Of a DNA stretch of 64,000 bases, positions 59,953 through 64,000 are shown piece by piece. The notes beneath the pieces are model-generated. The model was not told where the DNA came from. It saw only the letters and a program-made list of their open reading frames with translations, and made no database searches. Where the stretch lies: assembly GCF_009846865.1 (NCBI RefSeq), contig NZ_WUWN01000002.1:62001-126000 (forward strand). Direction: 5' to 3'. Within the stretch, counting starts at the first letter, position 1. The number at the start of each line of letters is the position of its first letter. The position numbers and the translations under genes are program-made. The DNA comes from Puerhibacterium puerhi (lineage in GTDB: Bacteria > Actinomycetota > Actinomycetes > Actinomycetales > Cellulomonadaceae).

Positions 59953-62742
59953 TCAGGCGCGCGGCTGCTTGGCCGGCGGCTCGCCCAGCTCGCTGGCCAC
60001 GACGACGATGCCGCCCTGGACGTCGGCGTCGCCCTGGCCCTCGGCCGCCTCGACGAGCTCCAGTTCGCCCTCGACGCGGCCGGCGCCCTTGACGTCGTCG
60101 ATCGCCGACGCCACACCCGGCAGCGCGGCGGCCGGTACGGCCAGCGTCGCGCCGAGGATCGGCGTCCGCATCGAGACCTTGGCCTCCGACTTGATCTTGC
60201 GCAGCGCCGCCAGGGCGTTGCCCGCAGCGCCGAGCTGCGCCGGGTCGGCGTCGCCCGCGGCGGCGCGCAGGGCGTCCGACGTCGGCCACGGGGCGCGGTG
60301 CACCGAGCCCTCGCGCCACCAGGACCAGACCTCCTCGGTGGCGAACGGGATGAACGGCGCCAGCAGGCGGAGCATCACGTCGAGCGCGATCGCGAGCGCG
60401 GTGCGCGCCGACTCGGTCTCGGCCGAGACCTCGGCCGCCGAGAGCCCCGCCCCGTACGCGCGGTCCTTGACCAGCTCGAGGTAGTCGTCGCAGAACGTCC
60501 AGAAGAACGTCTCGGTGAGCTCGAGGGCCCGGGTGTGGTCGTACGCCGCCAGCGCCTCGGTCGCGGCGTCGACGACGCCGGCCAGGCCGGCGAGCATCGC
60601 CCGGTCGAGCGCCACGGTGACCCGCGCGGGGTCGAGCACGATCTCGCCGGTGCCCGAGTCCGGGTCCACGCCGAAGGACAGCGCGAACTTCGAGGCGTTG
60701 AGCACCTTGATCGCCAGGCGGCGGCCGATCTTCATCTGGCCCTCGTCGAAGGCCGCGTCGGTGCCCAGGCGGGCCGAGGCCGCCCAGTACCGCACGGCGT
60801 CCGACCCGTGCGTCTCCAGCAGCCCCATCGGCGTGACCACGTTGCCCTTGGACTTCGACATCTTCTTGCGGTCGGGGTCCAGGATCCAGCCGCTGATGGC
60901 GGCGTTGGCCCAGGGCAGCGTGTCCAGCTCGAGGTGCGAGCGCACCACCGAGGAGAACAGCCAGGTGCGGATGATGTCCTGGCCCTGCGGGCGCAGGTCC
61001 ATCGGGTAGACGCGGGAGAACAGGTCCTCGTCGCGGTCCCAGCCCGAGACGATGAGCGGGGAGAGCGACGACGTCGCCCAGGTGTCCATGACGTCCGCGT
61101 CGCCGACGAACCCGCCGGCCTGGCCGCGCTGCGACTCGTCGTAGCCCTCGGGGGCCTGCGACGTCGGGTCCACCGGCAGCGAGGCCTCCGACGGCACGAT
61201 CGGGTGGGCGTAGTCGACCTCGCCCGACTCCAGCACCGGGTACCACAGCGGGATCGCCACGCCGAAGAAGCGCTGGCGGGAGATGAGCCAGTCGCCGTTG
61301 AGGCCGTTGACCCAGTTCTCGTAGCGCACCCGCATGAAGTCGGGGTGGAAGTCCAGCTCCTTGCCGCGCTGCAGCAGCTCGGCCTTGAGGTCTCGCCCGG
61401 GCATCTCGCGCCCGCCGTTGCGGATGTACCACTGGCGGCTGGTGACGATCTCGAGCGGCTTGTCGCCCTTCTCGAAGAAGTTCGTCTTGCGCTGGGTGGG
61501 CGTGGGCTCGTCGACCAGGTCGCCGGACTCGCGCAGCGCGTCGACGACGGCGGTGCGGGCGCTGAACGTCGTCTTGCCCGCGAGGGACTCGGCGTACAGG
61601 GCCTCGCCGGGGCCGCCGGCGATCCACTCGGGCGTCTCGCGCGACAGGCGCCCGTCGCGCTGGATGATCGAGCGGGTGGGCAGCTGCAGCTCGCGCCACC
61701 ACTGCACGTCGGTGAGGTCGCCGAAGGTGCAGCACATCGCGATGCCGGCGCCCTTGTCGGGCTCGGCGGCCGGGTGCGCGAGCACCGGGATCTCCACGCC
61801 GAACAGCGGCGAGGTCACCGTGGTGCCGAACAGCGGCTGGTAGCGCTCGTCGTCGGGGTGCGCGATGAGCGCCACGACGGCGGGGATCAGCTCGGGGCGG
61901 GTGGTCTCGATGACCACCTGCTCGCCGTCGGGGCGGTGGAAGGCGACCTTGTGGAAGAAGCCGGGGTAGTCGCGGGCCTCGAGCTCGGCCTGCGCGACGG
62001 CGGTCTGGAACGTGACGTCCCACAGGCCCGGGGCCTCGGCCTGGTAGGCCTCGCCGCGGGCGAGGTTGCGCAGGAACGCCTTCTGCGCCGTGGCGCGGGA
62101 GTTGACGTCGATGGTCTGGTAGGTCTGCGCCCAGTCCACGGACAGGCCCAGGCGGCGCCACAGCTCCTCGAACTGCTTCTCGTCCTGGGCGGTGAGGCGC
62201 TCGCACAGCTCGACGAAGTTGCGGCGGCTGACCGGCACCTGGTCGGCGGCCTTGACCGCCTTGCCCTCGGTGCCCTCGTGCGGCGGCACGAAGTCCGGGT
62301 CGTAGGGCAGCGACAGGTCCACGCGCACGCCGTAGTAGTTCTGCACGCGGCGCTCGGTGGGCAGGCCGTTGTCGTCCCAGCCCATCGGGTAGAACACCTC
62401 GCGCCCGCGCATGCGCTGGAAGCGCGCGACGACGTCGGTGTGCGTGTAGCTGAACACGTGGCCCACGTGCAGCGAGCCCGACGCCGTGGGCGGCGGGGTG
62501 TCGATCGAGTACACCTGCTCGCGCGTCGCGGTGCGGTCGAACGCGAACGTGCCCTCGGCGGCCCAGCGGGCGTCGAGCTTGGCCTCGAGCCCGTCGAGGC
62601 TGACCTTGTCCGGTACCTCCCGGACCACCGCGCGGACGACGTCGCCGGCTACCGAGGTGCCGGGGGTGGTCGCAGCGGGGGAGGTCTGCTCCGCGCCGGC
62701 GCCGGGGGCCGGCGCGGCGGCGTTCGTCGGGAAGTCGCTCAT
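59953..62742 (-). CDS. valS: Valyl-tRNA synthetase
   Basis: A 929-residue class I synthetase that charges tRNA-Val in the cytosol and edits mischarged Thr. HIGH motif is SGSLHVGHVFS and KMSKS motif is DRKKMSKSKGN. The editing domain (segment VVIETTRPELIPAVVALIAH) and a C-terminal tRNA-binding region with a helical tail are present. About 30 Ala/Pro-rich residues precede the conserved start. ATG 62742; the frame upstream is antisense to the peptide-transporter leader region. M. tuberculosis valS lies on the same side of clpX. Confidence 0.97.
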   Translation of the reverse strand: MSDFPTNAAAPAPGAGAEQTSPAATTPGTSVAGDVVRAVVREVPDKVSLDGLEAKLDARWAAEGTFAFDRTATREQVYSIDTPPPTASGSLHVGHVFSYTHTDVVARFQRMRGREVFYPMGWDDNGLPTERRVQNYYGVRVDLSLPYDPDFVPPHEGTEGKAVKAADQVPVSRRNFVELCERLTAQDEKQFEELWRRLGLSVDWAQTYQTIDVNSRATAQKAFLRNLARGEAYQAEAPGLWDVTFQTAVAQAELEARDYPGFFHKVAFHRPDGEQVVIETTRPELIPAVVALIAHPDDERYQPLFGTTVTSPLFGVEIPVLAHPAAEPDKGAGIAMCCTFGDLTDVQWWRELQLPTRSIIQRDGRLSRETPEWIAGGPGEALYAESLAGKTTFSARTAVVDALRESGDLVDEPTPTQRKTNFFEKGDKPLEIVTSRQWYIRNGGREMPGRDLKAELLQRGKELDFHPDFMRVRYENWVNGLNGDWLISRQRFFGVAIPLWYPVLESGEVDYAHPIVPSEASLPVDPTSQAPEGYDESQRGQAGGFVGDADVMDTWATSSLSPLIVSGWDRDEDLFSRVYPMDLRPQGQDIIRTWLFSSVVRSHLELDTLPWANAAISGWILDPDRKKMSKSKGNVVTPMGLLETHGSDAVRYWAASARLGTDAAFDEGQMKIGRRLAIKVLNASKFALSFGVDPDSGTGEIVLDPARVTVALDRAMLAGLAGVVDAATEALAAYDHTRALELTETFFWTFCDDYLELVKDRAYGAGLSAAEVSAETESARTALAIALDVMLRLLAPFIPFATEEVWSWWREGSVHRAPWPTSDALRAAAGDADPAQLGAAGNALAALRKIKSEAKVSMRTPILGATLAVPAAALPGVASAIDDVKGAGRVEGELELVEAAEGQGDADVQGGIVVVASELGEPPAKQPRA

Positions 62743-62880
62743 GGTCGCCCATTCTCCCAGATGCCGGCGCCGCGGAAGCACCCGGTCCCGGCCCGCGGGC
62801 GGCCACCCGCGCGGGGGCGCTGTGACGGGGGATACCGCCCCGATTCCGAGGTGACGTCTATCGAACCCAGAGACGTGGGC

Positions 62881-62886
62881 TATCGT
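62881..62886 (+). promoter_or_regulatory. Possible -10 element (TATCGT) of the peptide-transporter operon
   Basis: TATCGT lies 93 bp before the leader-peptide start, in the divergent interval opposite valS. I see no strong -35 hexamer. Confidence 0.4.
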
Positions 62887-62973
62887 TTCTCCTGACGGCT
62901 CGGCGCCCGCGGGCGCACCGTCGCCCCCGCCCGGCGTGTGCGCGCGGGCCCCACCATCCTGGAAGGACGTGCC

Positions 62974-63045
62974 GTGCGACTCGTGGCGTGCTGTCGGTGC
63001 CGTTGCCGCACCCGCACCGCCACCGCCCCGCACCCCCGTCCCTAG
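62974..63045 (+). CDS. Cysteine-rich leader peptide upstream of a peptide ABC permease
   Basis: A 23-residue open frame starting GTG 62974 after GGAAGGA. It reads MRLVACCRCRCRTRTATAPH then PRP: four Cys codons in six positions, alternating with Arg. Its TAG stop (63043-63045) is part of the TAGGAG sequence that forms the ribosome-binding site of the permease gene, whose GTG lies 8 nt further. This is the layout of a cysteine-responsive translational or transcriptional attenuator. It suggests that the downstream transporter imports a sulfur source such as a cysteine-containing peptide; that is inference. Confidence 0.72.
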   Translation: MRLVACCRCRCRTRTATAPHPRP

Positions 63046-63053
63046 GAGATCCC

Positions 63054-64000
63054 GTGTCGCTCGAGCGCTCCGACGAGCTCGCCGCCCCCGGCGGGACCGT
63101 CGGCTCGACCGCCGCGCCCGGCGTCCCCGGCGGCGCACCCGGCCGCCGCTCCGGCCGCCCGGCCCTGTGGCGACGCCTGGCCGCCGACCGGTTCGCCTTC
63201 GCCGGGGCCGTCGTCGTCGCCCTGTACGTCGTGCTGGCCCTGCTGGCGCCGCTGATCACCCGCGCGCTCGGCGTCGACCCGTACACCTACGACCTCGACG
63301 CGCTGGGCCCCAGCGGCGCGCCCGCCGGCGCGTTCGGCGGCATCTCCGCCGAGCACTGGTTCGGCGTCGAGCCGCTGACCGGCCGCGACCTGTTCGCCAT
63401 CGTCCTCATGGGCTCGCGCACGTCGCTGCTGGTGGGCCTGGGCGCGACGGCGGTCTCGGTGCTCGTCGGCACGCTGCTCGGGCTGGCGGCCGGCTACTTC
63501 GGCGGCTGGGCCGACTGGGTCGTGGCCCGCAGCATCGACGTGCTGATCGGCCTGCCGGCGCTGATCTTCATGATCGCCGTCGGCGCCGTCGCCCCCGCGT
63601 GGTTCCCCCGGACGCTGCTGCTGGTGCTGGTCATCGGCCTGTTCGGCTGGTCGAGCATCGCCCGCGTGGTGCGCGGGCAGACGCTCGCGCTGCGCAACGC
63701 CGGGTTCGTCCGGGCGTCGCGCGCGCTGGGCGCCTCGCACGCCCACGTCCTCGGCCGGCAGATCCTGCCCAACCTCGCTGCGACGATCGTCGTGTTCACC
63801 ACCATCGCGGTGCCCGGTGCCATCGGCTCCGAGGCCGCGCTGAGCTTCCTCGGCGTCGGCGTGCCGCCGCCCACCCCGAGCTGGGGGCGGTCCATCGGCA
63901 ACGCCGTGACCTGGTTCTCCGTCGACCCCATGTACCTGGTGTTCCCCGGCGTCGCCCTGTTCGGCATCACGCTCGCGTTCAACGCGCTCGGCGACGGCCT
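63054..64000 (+). CDS. Dipeptide/oligopeptide-type ABC transporter permease (DppC-like), partial
   Basis: The frame is open to the end of the window, covering 315 residues. A disordered N-terminus (about 40 residues, Gly/Ala/Pro-rich) is followed by the OppC-type first helix (FAGAVVVALYVVLALLAPLI), an extracellular loop containing AEHWFGVEPLTGRDLFA, and at least four more helices. The EAA coupling loop RASRALGASHAHVLGRQILP and the family signature ALSFLGVGVPPPTPSWGRSI are present. An N-terminal permease partner gene is not upstream, so it and the ATPases may follow beyond the window, or the order differs. Expression is probably controlled by the cysteine-rich leader just before it. Confidence 0.9.
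   Translation, partial: MSLERSDELAAPGGTVGSTAAPGVPGGAPGRRSGRPALWRRLAADRFAFAGAVVVALYVVLALLAPLITRALGVDPYTYDLDALGPSGAPAGAFGGISAEHWFGVEPLTGRDLFAIVLMGSRTSLLVGLGATAVSVLVGTLLGLAAGYFGGWADWVVARSIDVLIGLPALIFMIAVGAVAPAWFPRTLLLVLVIGLFGWSSIARVVRGQTLALRNAGFVRASRALGASHAHVLGRQILPNLAATIVVFTTIAVPGAIGSEAALSFLGVGVPPPTPSWGRSIGNAVTWFSVDPMYLVFPGVALFGITLAFNALGDG

Overview
The window is chromosomal DNA from a very high-GC actinobacterium. Codon third positions are almost all G or C, GTG starts are common, and many genes appear to have leaderless promoters: a TAnnnT-like -10 hexamer lies 6-7 nt before the start codon. Gene content and the short regulatory peptides fit the Micrococcales, probably a relative of Cellulomonas; that placement is inference. 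From memory, the gene order also follows the Mycobacterium tuberculosis Rv2478c-Rv2448c backbone (ssb-like, ettA, glbO, pepN, rpiB, nei2, tig, clpP1, clpP2, clpX, valS), with other genes inserted between the conserved ones.

Layout. 1-5.5 kb: the end of an FAD oxidoreductase gene, an osmoprotectant ABC transporter (binding protein and two permeases on the minus strand, ATPase divergent on plus), an ATP-grasp enzyme and a DUF1304 membrane protein. 5.5-7.1 kb: tRNA-Arg, a small unknown protein, oligoribonuclease and tRNA-His. 7.1-16.8 kb: two paralogous two-gene operons of dynamin-like membrane GTPases flanking ssb and ettA. 16.8-25.2 kb: thioesterases, an SDR/DUF2867 protein, topoisomerase IB, a group II truncated haemoglobin, an orphan PTS EIIB domain, an MscS channel and MalQ. 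25.2-30.7 kb: an AbiEi-like gene between two oppositely oriented 21-bp repeat arrays, then PepN and a Pro/Gln-rich membrane protein. 30.7-43 kb: M13 peptidase, RpiB, Nei-type glycosylase, a phosphotransferase-fold protein, an alkyltransferase-like protein, an LLM flavoenzyme, a regulator plus ABC exporter operon with a likely operator, a YjbR protein, and a GntR/DUF1648/CPBP operon with its own operator. 43-51 kb: cysK-epsC behind a cysteine-rich leader peptide, a perfect 70-bp palindrome, a SNF2 helicase ending inside tRNA-Gly, tRNA-Pro, a cold-shock gene preceded by an open frame with no normal start codon, a desaturase and a small membrane protein. 51-64 kb: tig, clpP1, clpP2, clpX, a second large palindrome, an acyl-CoA ligase, chorismate mutase, a Vms1/baeRF-type protein, a third 21-bp repeat array, valS, and the start of a peptide ABC permease behind a second cysteine-rich leader peptide.

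How it works together. Most of the window is housekeeping: protein folding and turnover (Tig-ClpP1P2-ClpX, PepN, M13), translation (EttA, ValS, tRNAs), sugar and osmolyte metabolism, and cysteine synthesis. Two transport or biosynthesis units, cysK-epsC and the DppC-like permease, appear to be under cysteine-codon attenuation. The least explained material is the duplicated GTPase pairs and the intergenic repeats: three arrays built on an exact 21-bp period and two large mirror-image palindromes, each built from four motif copies at 19-bp spacing.
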